Assembly: GCF_022539315.1 (NCBI RefSeq)
Contig: NC_066343.1
Location: 46,697,378-46,761,377, forward strand
Direction of reading: 5' to 3'
DNA length: 64,000 bases
Source of the DNA: Serinus canaria
Lineage: Eukaryota; Chordata; Aves; Passeriformes; Fringillidae
The number at the start of each line of letters is the position of its first letter. The stretch's first letter is position 1. Position numbers and translations under genes: made by a program. The notes beneath the pieces are model-generated. The model did not search any database and was not told where the DNA came from. It saw nothing but the letters and a program-made list of their open reading frames with translations. This document shows positions 38,122-51,255 of this stretch, piece by piece.

Positions 38122-38149
38122 TTTTAATACCTTATTAAAGGTATTAAAA
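38122..38149. repeat. 12-bp perfect hairpin with 4-nt loop
   Basis: Left arm TTTTAATACCTT, loop ATTA, right arm AAGGTATTAAAA. It stands alone in unique sequence with no TIR-type element around it. Confidence 0.94.
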
Positions 38150-38418
38150 TACATTAGCACTTTCAAATCCATTATCATGCAGTGTTTTTCAAAAATTTTG
38201 GAGAATACTTGAGATGTAAAATAAATAGTGATCTTACTACAGATGTCCTTAGGCATTCATTCTGTGACATACTCAATACTATAAGGAAAAAATTATGAGG
38301 CAGATGGTTTCCACTGCTGAACTAGAAGCTGAATCTTCTAGGTACTTTTAAAATAAATTTTGCATTTTGATATCTTTCCACTTTGTCTTTGAAATTAAAA
38401 TCCTTCTGTCCTGTAACC

Positions 38419-38452
38419 AAGTCCTATAACTATCTAAGTCCTATAACTATCT
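38419..38452. repeat. 17-bp tandem duplication
   Basis: The unit AAGTCCTATAACTATCT occurs twice in exact tandem, followed by the first five bases of a third copy. Confidence 0.94.
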
Positions 38453-41400
38453 AAGTCATGCACTTTAATCTGCGTTTTGAAAAAACTTAAGAAATGTAAA
38501 TCTCAATGGAAATAATGGCAGTGAAATAGCATTAGGGGTGTTCTTTCTTCTCTAAAGAAAATAAAAATGTGTACTAAAGGTATATCTGAACAGATATGAT
38601 TTCTAACTTCTAAGATAATACTTAAGTCTAGCAAAGGTCTTTTTGTTTTAATTTTCATTTCTATTTTGAAAATACACAAATAAAGTATGTGTTTCACCAA
38701 TTTGGCTTCATAAATAATAATTTATTTTATTTCTTCTTATTAATGACATTTATAAAACTAAAACTGACTTAGGAAACTGTAAGCTAATACAGTATGGACT
38801 AAGAAATTAACAACTCCCATTTTCTGAAGATTAAAAAAAAAAAAAAAATTGAGTCTCCATGAAGAAAACATGATCTTCTAACATAAAGAACTCCTTAGCT
38901 GGAAAAACTGAGAGATTGCTAGACAGTTAGGAGGAGTCATCAAAAAAAAAAAAAAGGAGAAGAATCACAAAGAGATCTTACATAGAGATATTTTGTGAAT
39001 TTGTCTGCTTTATAGAGGGTTTGAGAGTCAATAATTAATTTCTGAGAGAAAGGACCATAGATGCCTTCTTTGCACTCCATTCTTCTCGAATGCTTTAGAA
39101 ACATTTTTGAGTTTCAGAATGGCAGCTTTTTTTTCTGGACTTTTTTCTGATTTGGCATACTTGGTGTAAAGCAGAGTATGGAACAGCTAACTTGTGGGTT
39201 TGTTTTATGATTTGATTAGACCATGTGCACGAGTAGTAATTCTTAGGATGTCAACAATTATATCTTGACAAGCAGTTAAAAAAAAACAGTTTTGGCATCT
39301 TTTCTTATTAAAACGCAAAGGTGATTAGATGGAATAAAGATATAGGGAATGTAACTTGACCAGAATACTAGGAGAAAAGACAAAATATTTTCCTATTACA
39401 ACAAAAGAAGGAGAAAAAAAATCTGTGATTTTATAGTTATATTTTAACAATAAAAACCTCATGGGACTTCTTAGTCTCTTTTATAAACAAAAATATCTTG
39501 CAAGGCCAATGGGCTTCCTGTAAAAATCAGAAAATTATCTCAGTTAATATGTGATCATTTGATAGAAATTATTGTACTAATGCTATTACATTCAATATTA
39601 CACCAAGTGACCTCTTGGTACAGAATGGAAAGAAAAGTATTGAAATAACTGTATTGCATTTTGGCAATATTTTGGAGGAATGAATTTGGAGGGACTTGGA
39701 TTTATTTTGATTTTATTAAAAAGCAGAGGAAAATACAATAAAATGCTATATATGAAATGATTGATACTTTTTTCTTTTCACTTTTATTTCTAAGCTCATA
39801 ATCACAAGACATGTTGAAAATGTTTTTGTAAGATATTTCAATAACAAAGTCATTTCAGTGATTATTTAATGTTGATTCACTCTTAAACATACACTTATGC
39901 ATCTATCACAACTAGTGTGCTTGTGTATCCCAGCAGTACTTCCACTCCAAAGATATTGCTCTTCAGAATTATAGAAAAGGGTAATAAAAAGTAATCCTTG
40001 ATAATTTTTGCAAGTTCTGAAGGTTAAACCCTGTTAATTGAAGGGCTATGTCTGCCTACCCTGAAGATCTGTGCCTGAAGTATTTCTAAACTCTCCTGGA
40101 AAAGTCAGTCTTGCCAAGTTTTTAATCCTTGCATTCTAGTTTTTCTCACCCTCCACTTGAGTGTTGAAGACCATTGACATTGTGCATGGCAAGATCTCTT
40201 AAGCAGCCAGATCATTGATTTTGTGAGAACTTTATGTACCCTAGATACAAAGCTATGTGTAAAGTATATAACTCATCAAAGCAAAACAAAATAGGGAAAG
40301 CTGAAATGCAAGCAATCAGTTGTTCTTTTCCACAGTTGCATGCAATGAAGCACTACTCTAGAGCTGAAAATGTACCAATCTGATGAGTGTCCATCATTGA
40401 AGATGGGCTAAATCCTGATCAAATCTATGCCCAATGAAATTCCTTGTTATGCATATATTCTTTTTTCCTTTAATATGTATTTCTCTATTTTTATATTTAG
40501 AGAAAATAATATAAGCAATACATACACTTTTGTGGATGATTATGCAGTAGAAAGGCATGCTGAGTCTACTGTAATTACTAAGGACGCCCTTGGTGTTTTA
40601 ATATAAAGAAACTTAAACTATGCTATCTGTAGTTCATTGTAGTTATTTTCCAGATTTTTTTCTTTTAAATAAATACAATAATAAAATTCTATGATATTTT
40701 AATGGGCATATAACAGTAAAATGCACATGCTTAACATAATTCTTGTGTCCTTACCAAAATGAGTTTCCCTCCTGTGGTTTCTTCCTTGTTCTTTCTCTCT
40801 TCCCTTTAAACAACATAATGATATAACTGTAGTGGAAGATGAGACTGTCCAAAGGCTGTTCATCAGTAAGGCACATAAAAATATTAGAGAGTCTTAATAA
40901 GATTTTACTCTGGGATGACAGACCATGTTTTGCACTACATAAGTTGAGCTTTTGGCATTACAAAATCTTAAATTTTTTCAAATCACGAATATCACTGATA
41001 TAGTAATTTCTTTTTTATCCTCAAGGATCACAGTCTGATTACACAAAAGTATCATCTATATATCCATTGTGAAATACAGCAGTTATTTTTACACCACAAT
41101 TGCACATTTTTGAAAAGAAAATAGAAAATATCACAGAAATTGAAATCACAGAATAAAATTAGAGAAATCATAGGCAATTTTCTTTCTTTCTTTACAAAAA
41201 TAGATGTGTGTGCTTTTAATGATACTTAGAAAATGGCAAGGATATTAGTTTTACCTGTCTCAAAAAGTTCAGATCAGTAAAAAAGTGCCTTTCATGCAAA
41301 ACATTGAGAGGAATATAGACATAGGATTTCACTTAAAGTGTTTATGAAATTCATAGCATTTTGTATATGCTAATCTCCAAAGTCCTAATGGAAGTAATAA

Positions 41401-44038
41401 AAATATTTTTCTAGATATTGCTTGCTCCTCCTTAAAGTGCCCCTGCTGAGTAACCATCTACATTATCTGATCTCTCACTTTTGGCCAACACAAGTTATAA
41501 AGTAATATTTTACTAGCCACTTACATATCTTTAAAGCACACATAAGAGAAATAATGTCTGAGACATTAACCTGTCACAGCACTAGGGATGATTTATTATT
41601 TGGAGCTTAGTTGTTAAAGCAACAAAAACTTCAGAATTCATTAAAATATTAGCATTCTGGATGCATATACCTTTTGTTCATTCAAGCTTCAAGATTTCTG
41701 TTTTATAAAATCTGCTTTGCATATCAGCATTTATCTAAACAGCAGATAAGGAATACTGATTTTAAGTCTCAAAAGCCTGAAACACAAAACTTGTTGAAAC
41801 ATGAAATTTAAATTAATTTGGAGATTCACAAATGTTCACACATCAGGGATCTCTATCTTTGTTTTTTATCAATAAAATTACTCAATACCATAATGTTCCC
41901 ATGAAAACAAGGTTAGATTTGAAGAAATGCTTGAAGGCATTCTTTGTCATGTGGGAAGGTCCATATTTCTGACTTGCTTGGGTTCCCAGAAGCTGAGAAA
42001 AGTGAGAGTGAAAAAGGTCATAGGGAAATTCTTCCTTGTCAACATGAAACAGTTGCCCATTTAAGCTTTGTTGGACTCTGATGGCATTAGAAATTTAGTA
42101 TGCTCTTTTTACAATATTCTGTCACATTACTGGAGGAAAAAAATGACAAAAAACCCCCAAGAACAAAAACACCAAGAAACCAAACCAAACAAAGAAAAAA
42201 GCAGCCAACAAACAACACCAAAAGAAAAAGGGGAGCACATTCTGGAGGGGAGTGGTAAGACAGATTTTGACTCTGCATATTTCAGAGAGTGCCCTAGATA
42301 TTTAGCTTTTATTTTCACATCATGTTTATCTATTTACTGCACATTTTCTGTACAGCCAAGAAATCAAAATTAGGGCCTTGTAGTTATAGAATAATGAAGA
42401 TATTTTAAATAATATACAGTAGGAAAGTAATCATTAATTTTCTAAGTAACATTGAAAGGACTAATATCTACTAAGGGAATCTTTGGCAATTAAAGGAATC
42501 TTGGACATTAATGGCAAAGAGGGGTTTTTTCCCCAAATATTGTTCTGTCTTAAATGTAAAAAGTATGTATTTTGCAATGAAAGAAACTTCCTATTACTAT
42601 AAAAAATATTTAACTAAGATATGGCACTATTTAAATGCATTTAGACACTTTTTTATTCTCATAAAACTTCATGAAAGTGCAAGGCATGACAACAATGGCC
42701 TTTCTTCAAATCCATTACAGGGCATTTATTTTGATAAAGACAAAATCTTACATGGCATCAAAACATTCTTGAAGACACAATGCTGACAATTTTAAAGGAA
42801 ACATTACACTTCATACTTTTAAAAAGGCAGCAATGATTTAGTAAGCATCACATTTTGTTTATAATACCCCATTGTTTTTAAAGCAGGCTTTTTAATTGAA
42901 AAGAGGTTTCTAATATTGCTTTCTAGTAGGACATTAAAATATGCCACTCTATTTATGTGCGCCAGTGATCATTTTCTAGGTTATACAGAACTTTAAGAAG
43001 GTAAGAACCTTACATATAATACTTCTCTAATGCATTCAGCAGGGTTCAGTTACTTACAGAAGATGTTAAAATAATACGTCTGTGCCTAAAAAGCTTTCTT
43101 CACCCTTGAAAACTGCCCAGTTGTCTTTTCTTGTCACAACTGAAAAGACGGTTCTTTGTGCTTGCACATATACTCTAGTATAAAAACAGTGAATTTTTAC
43201 CAACTGAATGATGGCTAAAAATAATCTGTGGGCACTAATATTTGTAGCATTTAGGGGAATGGTGATGGGATATTTTTAATAAAGGAAAATATTGTAAATT
43301 TCATTAACATAAATAGATTTTCTATTAATATATTGGATTACATTATTTTTATAATTATTAAAATTTCTTATCAACTCTAACACTTCCTTTACATTGCACG
43401 GCAATGACTCTGTGAGTTACAACTTCAAAATTTATTCAGTTTGCATGAGTACATGATTTTACATATTGAAAGCATTCTTTTTTATGCTTTTAGAAATGTG
43501 TTGGTCAGTGCAATTCTTTTCAATTGGTAACACTATATTTGTAAATGGCCTCCTGTGCTTGGATGCAAAATATAAGGATACAGGCATGTGTGACTATGTG
43601 CACTTGCACATATGTTCTTTCTCTTCTTATACTGTGATGAAAACCTGTAACCCAAATGTGCTCATAAAAATGGTTAGAGAATGGAAAATATCCTCATCAG
43701 CTGGAAAGAATATCTGGGAATTGGCTGCCAACTGTACATACTGTACATAAGAGAAGCAGGAACTGCTACATTTTTTTAGCTTTAGGATAGCATATTGAAG
43801 GTAGCTACTATTTTTTTCTGGTGCAACAAGGTACTGAGTAAATTTCTAATGGATCAGTAATATCACCACTGTTTAAAGGCAAGATATTTGACTTTAAGAC
43901 TAGGTGCTTTTTTACTACAGGGATTTTGGAAAGTGGTGATGAGTTGCAATTTCAAACATAATTTTCTTTGAACTGTATTTTTTCAGCAATATTGATGTGT
44001 CTATATATGGAGATAGATATATATATATATATATATAT

Positions 44039-44048
44039 CTGGATACTT

Positions 44049-44118
<70 letters not shown>

Positions 44119-44124
44119 ATCCAG
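44039..44124. repeat. 86-bp near-perfect AT palindrome
   Basis: Outer arms CTGGATACTTTATA (44039-44052) and TATAAAGTATCCAG (44111-44124) are exact reverse complements. Between them are alternating TA runs with an AAATAAATAAAT centre at about 44070-44081. The inner TA runs also pair, so nearly the whole segment can fold into one long hairpin or extrude as a cruciform. A further (TA)n run at 44017-44038 abuts it on the left. Confidence 0.93.
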
Positions 44125-47100
44125 TTTGCAGCTCACCAGTGTTGATGTTGACAGCAGTCTTTAGCGGCACTGCAATTTTATTTTTAAAATGATAGATTTC
44201 ACCAGAGATGCCATTACAACAACAGAATGATAGGAATCATTTTAAAATGTGATGAAACGATTTTCTTATCTTGCTTAATGACAATGTTGCCTATGCAGTG
44301 TGCCAAATTACCATTAAGGGATATTTTAAATCACGTCAATAAATCTTAAAATGATTTTCAGATATCACTTAATGTTTTCCAGTTGACATAACAAATGAAC
44401 CATTTCAGATTTCATTGAAAGCTCTTTAGTATATGTCATCAGTCTGTTTTGGAAGACTTTCAAAATGTGACAAATTGCAGTAAATCATTTTGAGACACCC
44501 CAGCAGCATTTATACAATTCTAAAGTATTATGAGAGCTTTGTAAATCATTGTAGATGGCATATCAACTTGTGGTTTTGTCACATAACAGAAGAAACAGAA
44601 ATAAAAATCTGACTTGGTGAAACATTCCCTTTTCCATCATATGATTTTGTTTAATAGTTTTCTGTGTTGACAAAAATGAATCTACAGAGATGAGAAGAGC
44701 TAGTTTCAAAATATGTTTGTTCAAAATTTGTATGGAATGACATGACATCAGAGTCCTTATGAAAGAATTGACCACCACCTTATTATTGCCTACAGAACAA
44801 TGCTGGCAGTCTTGGACTAGGTGTGGTCAAGATGTGGAAAAGGCTTTTTTGAATTGTGGAGCTAGTGAAAGCTGTTAAAAAGTATTTGTAATGGATGAAA
44901 TATAAGAAATTGCTGTGATTTTTGTTTTTTCACCTGTTCAATATCTGCAATATAGACTGAGAAATCATTTTTCATGTTGAGATTTTTTTTAAAAGATGTA
45001 TTAAAAATATTACAATATGCCATCTTTTTGCACTTTTGTACTATGCCCACAAAATAGAAATACAATAAGTATAATATAACAAACTTAGGATTACCACCCA
45101 AATTATTGTGCTGACATTCACTAATATTACTTGCTTTTAAAAAAAAAGTTTTCTGGGTCTATTTTTATTTCATCATCTGCCCACAACTGAATATCTGTGT
45201 TTCTCTTCTCTTGAACTGAAAGTCTGATTCAAAGGTCAAAACTGACTGAATCTTATTCATGTCACTTCACTGATGGCAGTGCTAGTAAGGAACCAATTGA
45301 ATTTTTTTTTCTGAAAAAAATATACCCTTATGGGTATCTATGGAAACAGATACTACTTCTTCCAGACTCCAAAGAACTTCATCAGATAGGGAAATATTCA
45401 TATTGATAGCCATTAGCAAAGACATAATAGCAGAACCTAGACAATACAAAATAAGCAACATACTTATATAACCATTTCCTGATCAGAAAAGCCTGATGGT
45501 GTAGTAATACTCTAGTTTGCATTGGATGCTCAAACAACCACAGAACAGAAATGGCAAGTACAACACCATGAGCGATAGATAAGCTTTCTTGCACAGCTCT
45601 ACCAGTGTATTTAATTTCTGACCTGTGAAGCCTTACTTTTCTGGTCCTAGGACTCTCAGGAGCACAGATTATCAGTCATGCAGAAATGTATTCTGATTTT
45701 GTGATATAGACAAATGTTCACTGAAGATTAAATTAAGAACCAAACTCACTGCATGTGTGACCAAGTACAAATGTCAACAAAAATTGCTAGTGGAAAAAAG
45801 CTGAAGCGCTGAACCACCATGACATCTACTTTTATTATGTCTAGGGTTGTGTTTTCAATTAAATTTCCTCTTTTGCTAATCTCTGTTAGCAAAATCTGGG
45901 AAGCCATGTCTGCCAGCCTTTTTAACAGGGCATATCAGAGGTAAGAATGAGTACAGAAAAGGAGAAAGGCTCACAACTTTATGCCTCAGAGAGTGACTCT
46001 TGCCCCCTAAAGAGAAAAAAGGTCTTCCGGGTTACTTTATCATCATAGACACCTTGCTATCCTATATGAATGGAATATTTTCTACTGCTAAGGAAAAAAA
46101 AAAAAGAATTGAGTTCAACTTCCATCGATGTATTTCATTAGGCTGGAAGAAGAGTAATATGTTTGCTCCCTACATGATACATCATGTTCATTCCTACAGT
46201 GACCATTGTACCATAAAAAACTACTACTAGAGAAGGGTAGCCATCAGACCAACAGCTCCTTTTAATTATCTCCTGGTAGTGTCATCATGTGGGAGTGGGG
46301 ATGGCGTGGGCAAATGAACTTGCATTAAAAGATCCACCAAATCTGTGTGAAAAAATAGGAACATAAAAGTGCTGTAAGGAAAGCAATTTTCTTGTTCCAG
46401 CAAGTTGTTTAAAAATGACAAATCTGTGATGCCAGGTTTATTTAAACAAGCAGTGAGTTTCAGCATAGATTATATACATGCATTTTACTTCCATTCATTC
46501 CACATACTTGCTGTCTGCTTTTCCTTGTAATGATCAGTGTATCCCTTCTCTATGAAAATCCCTTCCGAAGTAATTTTGTTCATTTTGTCTTTGTTGTAAT
46601 TTCTTCTTTGGTTTCTTTTTAGGTTACTAATTTTAGACACCCTCAGGTTAAAGCCATTCGTTTAAAAAAAAGTTTAAAAAAAGAGAAAAGAACCCTCAAA
46701 AATGTATCCCTCCTTTATAAAGCCAATTATCTGAATTCTTCAAAGCAATCTGAGTTTCTCAGCTTTTTCTACTGTTTGGAGATAAACTTCTGAAGTAGTT
46801 TTTCTTCTCTGGGAAATGGTGATTTTTCCAGGATTCTCTGTTGAAGCTTACCTGAATTTACAAAATATATCACTTTTTATACATGTAAGTGAAAGACCAA
46901 GTAATAGAATATTACAGCGACCCCAGACTGAAAAAGTACAAGTTTTAGCTAACTGGAAAAGACTAAAAGGAAAGACTTGTTTTCAAGCTCTGTTTAAAAT
47001 CTGAAATTAACTTTTTGCAGAAGTAAAGATACGGTGTTAAAATTTACAATATTTTTTTTAATAAGTGGTGAATATTTGTCAGGGTAGAAAATAGACATAC

Positions 47101-48389
47101 AAGACAGAATAATGATTTGTATAAAAAAGCAAAAAAAGTGTAACTGAGTCCTGAGAAAATGAATTCTCTAAAGACACTGCCATTCTGTGTAGAAAGTACT
47201 GGCACACATAAGTGCTGAGAGAAAACACAGGGGAATATTGTGGAATATTGTGGAAATAAAAAAAAAATATTGTGGAAAGCGTGGTAGGACTAATTATCAG
47301 AAATACTTCCTAAGACTTTTATCTGAACAAGGATAATTGCTTGAAAATTTGAATCCAGGTTTTGCCTAGTTTGTGGTCTTCATGTACAGCTACAAAAGTG
47401 ACATTCCCAGAAATATGGTCTAATTTTTTTTATGGCATTTTACGAAGCATATGCAATTCCATAACAAACTAAAAGTGAAACATAATCTTTCCTCAGTAGG
47501 TTTGGTTAACTCAGAAGAGTTTGCACAATTTTCAGAACATTATTGTATGAGAAGTTAAAACTGCTGCTCTTTTCGTTCATTTTAGAAAACTATTATTTCT
47601 TTGGATGCCATAAAGCACATGGAAAATTCCAGGAAGTGTCAAGTTACATGGCTTGAGTCTATTATCTATGCCATGTTAATTTTAAGAGCATGTGATACAT
47701 TAAACCAAGCTGAATACCATGCAGCTAAGACACAACAAAGAATACATCACGAATTAAGATCTTAATCTTCATTGTTCTGTTAACTCTAATGTACTAACTG
47801 TCCTGAATGCTTGATTATTATCTTCTGCCAAATTATAAACAAACCACTTTTAAACGATCAGACAAATAGGACTATGCCTTTTCCTAAAGCAAGTCTCATA
47901 AATGAAGCTGAATTTTGCAATGTGTGTAAAATATTTTAAAATGAAAAAAATTTTTTGAGAATTTTTGACAAATATGAGATTTGAAATAGAAACCTGATAT
48001 GTGGCAGGAGTCTATAAAGGAATCATAGCTGATTTTTCTGCTACTTGTTTTACTGATCTCCTCCAGCTCCTGAAAACTGATGCTTTCCACTTTTTTTGCA
48101 GAATCAAATACACTTATCAAAAAATATTTCCCTGTGTCTTATCAGAATTGTATATGATATAGGATGTTGACACAACTTCAAAAAGCAAGTCCTCATGTGC
48201 TTATGAGCTTGGTTTAGTCTCAGAAAATTAACATTTTTAAAGAAATCATTCTATTTCTTTTATATTTTCTTATCCCTTATCAGTAACAGCTAGAGAAAGC
48301 CCTATTAACTTGGAGTCTCAACACAGTCTCACCTAAAATATTGACTCTTTAACTCTGATTCTACAATGTTTTATCATAATCTTTTACTC

Positions 48390-48560
48390 ATAAGCTTGCA
48401 GCTGTTGACAGTACCTCTCGATGCAATCCAGCTCCTTGTCCATCTAATAATCCATACATCAAATGCATTTGTCTCCAAATTGATGCAAGAATGTTGTGGA
48501 GGACCGAATCAAAGGCCTTACAAAGTCCAAGACAATGACACAACAACCCACTCAATGTGA
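48390..48560 (-). mobile_element. Long CR1, reverse-transcriptase end (left of a nested CR1)
   Basis: Minus-strand CR1 ORF2. The frame reads KAFDSVLHNIL, then LLDGQGAGLHREVL, matching the conserved CR1 reverse-transcriptase segments KAFDTVSHNIL and WLDGRAQRVVVN. This part of the protein lies in the palm region. The element lacks its 3' UTR on the left and is interrupted on the right by a plus-strand CR1 that begins at about 48561. Dead copy with stops and shifts. Confidence 0.85.
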
Positions 48561-48955
48561 TACTTCCAATTCTGGAGACCCCAGCAGAGGAAAGACATTG
48601 ACTTGTTGAAGTCAGTATGAGGACCATAAAGATGTGTAGAGGGATGAAGCAACTCTCCCATGAGGAAGGGCTAAGAGAATTGAGACAGCTCAGCCTGGAA
48701 AAAAAAAGTCTTTAGAGTGACCTAATTAAACTATATACTTGGAAGAAATTCTGTACTGTTAGGACGGTGAGGCACTGTATCAGGTTGTCCAGAGAAGCTG
48801 TGGATGCCCTGTCCCTGGAACTGTTCCCTAAAAGGTCACGTTGAATGTGATTTTGAGAGACCCGGTCTAGAGAAAGTTTCCTTGCCCATGGCAAGGATTT
48901 GGATTTAGATAATCTTTAATGTGCCTTCCAACAAAGCCATTGCATGTTTCTATTA
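48561..48955 (+). mobile_element. Younger CR1 3' fragment nested in another CR1
   Basis: Plus-strand CR1 3' region: ACTTCCAATTCTGGAGACCC, GAGGGATGAAGCAACTCTCC, GGTGAGGCACTGTATCAGGT, AGAGAAGCTGTGGATGCCCT and CCTTGCCCATGGCAAGGATT. The end is at about AGCCATTGCATGTTTCTAT. About 150 bases expected in the middle (after CAGCCTGG, near 48700) are missing, so it carries an internal deletion. The surrounding minus-strand CR1 continues on both sides, which makes this a later insertion. Confidence 0.88.
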
Positions 48956-51255
48956 CATTAGTTACTCTTGCTTTTTTCACTGATGCAGTCAGGTCATCAT
49001 AGAAGACCACTAGATTAAGTCACGATTTGCCATCAGTTAAGCTGGTGGGTGTCTTTAGTCACCTTTACCAATTTTCCACAGGTTTCAACATGTTTTCTGG
49101 TAGTCTTACTCTATGATCTTGCCAGTCATGGAGATGAGGCTGATTGACCAGTATTTCGTAGGCTTTCTTATCCTTTTCAGAAATGGGTGCAACATACCTT
49201 TTCTCCAGTCACTGGACATTTCAGCCATAAAACTTTTAAAATACGCTGACTTGGCAATTACAGCTGGCTCTTCTACCAGGACCCTGGAATATATCTTTTG
49301 GGGTTCCATGGATCCAGGTTCCTCAAGTGGCCTCAAACCTGATCTGCCCTTATGGTCAAAGGGATTTCATTCTACCAGTCCTTGCCTTGAAGTTCAGTTG
49401 CTTGAGAGATGTGGGAAGGGTGATAACTAGTGAAAATAACTGAGGCACAAAAACTTTAGGAAAAACTCAGCCTAATCCATGATGGTTCTCACTACTCCCA
49501 CCTATATATTAGGAAGGTTGTTTCATTAATATTTTTTTTTTTGATAAATAAACCTCTTGGAAACCGTTCTTTTTATTCTTCACATCCCCTTCCAAATTCT
49601 TCTCTGACTGTGTCTTATCTTTTCTGATCCCACTCCTTCAAAGCCAAGCAGAATAACCTGTTATTCTCTCTAGTATATACATCTTTGGTCCAATTGCCTG
49701 CATTTCCTTCTCATGCTTCAGTCAGAAAATCCTTATTTAGGCATTCTGATCTGCATTCCTTGCCTGCTTCCTGAAACAATAGAAATCTTTTCCAGGACAG
49801 GTTTGCTCTTTCATCTCTGAGGACCATTTCTTGATGGTTCTGTATTGTAATTTCTTAAATAACTGACAGCTCACTCTCCTAAAATTCAAGGTTTTGACAT
49901 TACTGTTACCTGGCCCATATTTCACAAGATTCTGAGTTCCACGTGGACATGGTCACTGAATGTTTGAAGGGTTGCTATTCTTAATATCTCTAATTATTCT
50001 ATCCAGGTTGGTAACTTCCCTGATTGGACTGTTTGTCTTCTGAATTAAGAAATTATTCTTAATGCACTCCAAGAATGTTCTGCACTATTTACACCTTGTT
50101 GTGTCACTTTTCCAGCAGTTGTCATTAGTATTAAAGGCCCCCAGCAGGACCAAAGCCTGGGTGTGTGATGTTTCCTGTAGTTGAATTAAGAATGCTTCAT
50201 CAGCATTCTCCTGTTGAGCTCACACTAAACATGAACTTTAACGTTTCCTTTGCTGGCTTGGCCCTAAATTTACCCATAAGACTTCAGTTCATTTAACACC
50301 ATTTCCAAAGACACCTCTCTGCATTCAACCCAATCTTTTATGTAGAGGGCAGCTGTCCTCACACTTTCTTCTTTGGGTTTGCTTCAGAGCAATTTATAGC
50401 TATTGACTCCAATGCTTCAGTCATGTGATTCATCCCACTGGGTTTCAGTGATAGAGTTTTGATCATAGCTTTGTAGCAGCATAATGGCTTATAACTCCCA
50501 TTTCTTATTACCCACCATATGTGTACTGAAGAAGCACTTCAGCTGTTCTATCAACCATGTCATCTTTTTTGAGGAGCAAGCCCTAATTTCTCTGTGACAT
50601 GTCACAGGCTTTGCTCTGTTGGTTTCTAAGGCATCAGCGGCTCTTGAACCTTTTGTCATTGAAAACTCCATCCTGTTCCATTCACTAAATCTAGTTTAAA
50701 TTTTTCCTCATAAATCTAGCAAGCTTGTCAGTGAGATCTTCTATTTCCATTTGGTCAGGTGAATTCTATCAGCTGCCAACAAGCCCATCTTCTCAAAGGT
50801 AAATCCATGATCATAGAAGAAAAAAAATCTTAGTTTTGATGCCTCCAGGCATCAAAACACCAGTCACTTAGCCAGTCATCCATGTGCTCAATTTTTCTCT
50901 TCCTCCTTGATCAGTTTCCTCTGACTGAGGGAATAGGAGATAATACTTGCTCCTGATTCTTTTAACTTTGAGCCAAGGGACAGTCTTTTTTGATTATTCT
51001 AAATCTTGTAGTCATTATTATAGTCTTACTGTTTCATGTCCTACATGGAGCAGTAAGAACAGAAGACAACCTGTAGGATTCACCAGGGATGACAGTACTG
51101 GAGTGATATCACTCATGAAAGCTTCTGAGAGGCAGCAAACATCTCTAGAGAAATTATCTGGACGGCAAACTAGTTCTTTAATGCCCCTCAGTAAGGAATC
51201 TCTAAATACTAAAACTTAACAAGCTTTTATGGTGACACTGGTGATGCCATAATGA
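48956..51255 (-). mobile_element. Long CR1, ORF2 and upstream part (right of the nested CR1)
   Basis: Continuation of the minus-strand CR1. Near 49106-49210 the minus frame reads DWRKGMLHPFLKRI and then WSISLISMTGKIIE, the start of the CR1 reverse transcriptase (consensus WRKANVTPIFKKG and NYRPVSLTSVPGKVME). To the right, reversed CR1 blocks follow in order: TAATGCACTCCAAGAATGTT near 50060, TGGGTTTCAGTGATAGAG near 50440, AAGAAGCACTTCAGCTG near 50528, and ATGGAGCAGTAAGAACAGAA near 51044. It ends about 51255, after GACACTGGTGATGCC. Together with the 48390-48560 piece this is about 2.5 kb, the longest CR1 here by clear matches. All frames are broken. Confidence 0.85.
50834..50859. repeat. 11-bp perfect hairpin with 4-nt loop
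   Basis: Left arm GTTTTGATGCC, loop TCCA, right arm GGCATCAAAAC, within the CR1 body. Much of this sequence (50840-50863) recurs exactly at 52311-52334. Confidence 0.93.

Larger units (their letters stand above)
34006..48389. other. Unique, very AT-rich DNA, no gene seen
   Basis: About 14 kb without a recognisable gene. Apart from the microsatellites and hairpins listed separately, I see no clear transposon. The part from about 35311 to 35970 is somewhat LTR-like: a GC-richer middle, CCCCAGCACCAGCACTTAG near 35561, and possible ends TGTGTGGGTT and AACAACGACA. I could not match it to a family or find a target duplication. A-rich low-complexity sequence lies at 42137-42230. Poly(A) runs are at 38833-38848 and 38942-38954. 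The minus-strand open frame at 47896-48120 is not recognised. Confidence 0.5.

Noticed and set aside
43915..44136. 73-codon minus-strand frame with Tyr-Ile repeats
   Set aside because: It is the translation of TA repeats.
47896..48120. Minus-strand frame with a helix-like charged segment (SISFQELEEISKTSSRK), considered as an exon or as more CR1
   Set aside because: Does not match CR1 at the expected position, splice-like edges are weak and no homologue is recognised.
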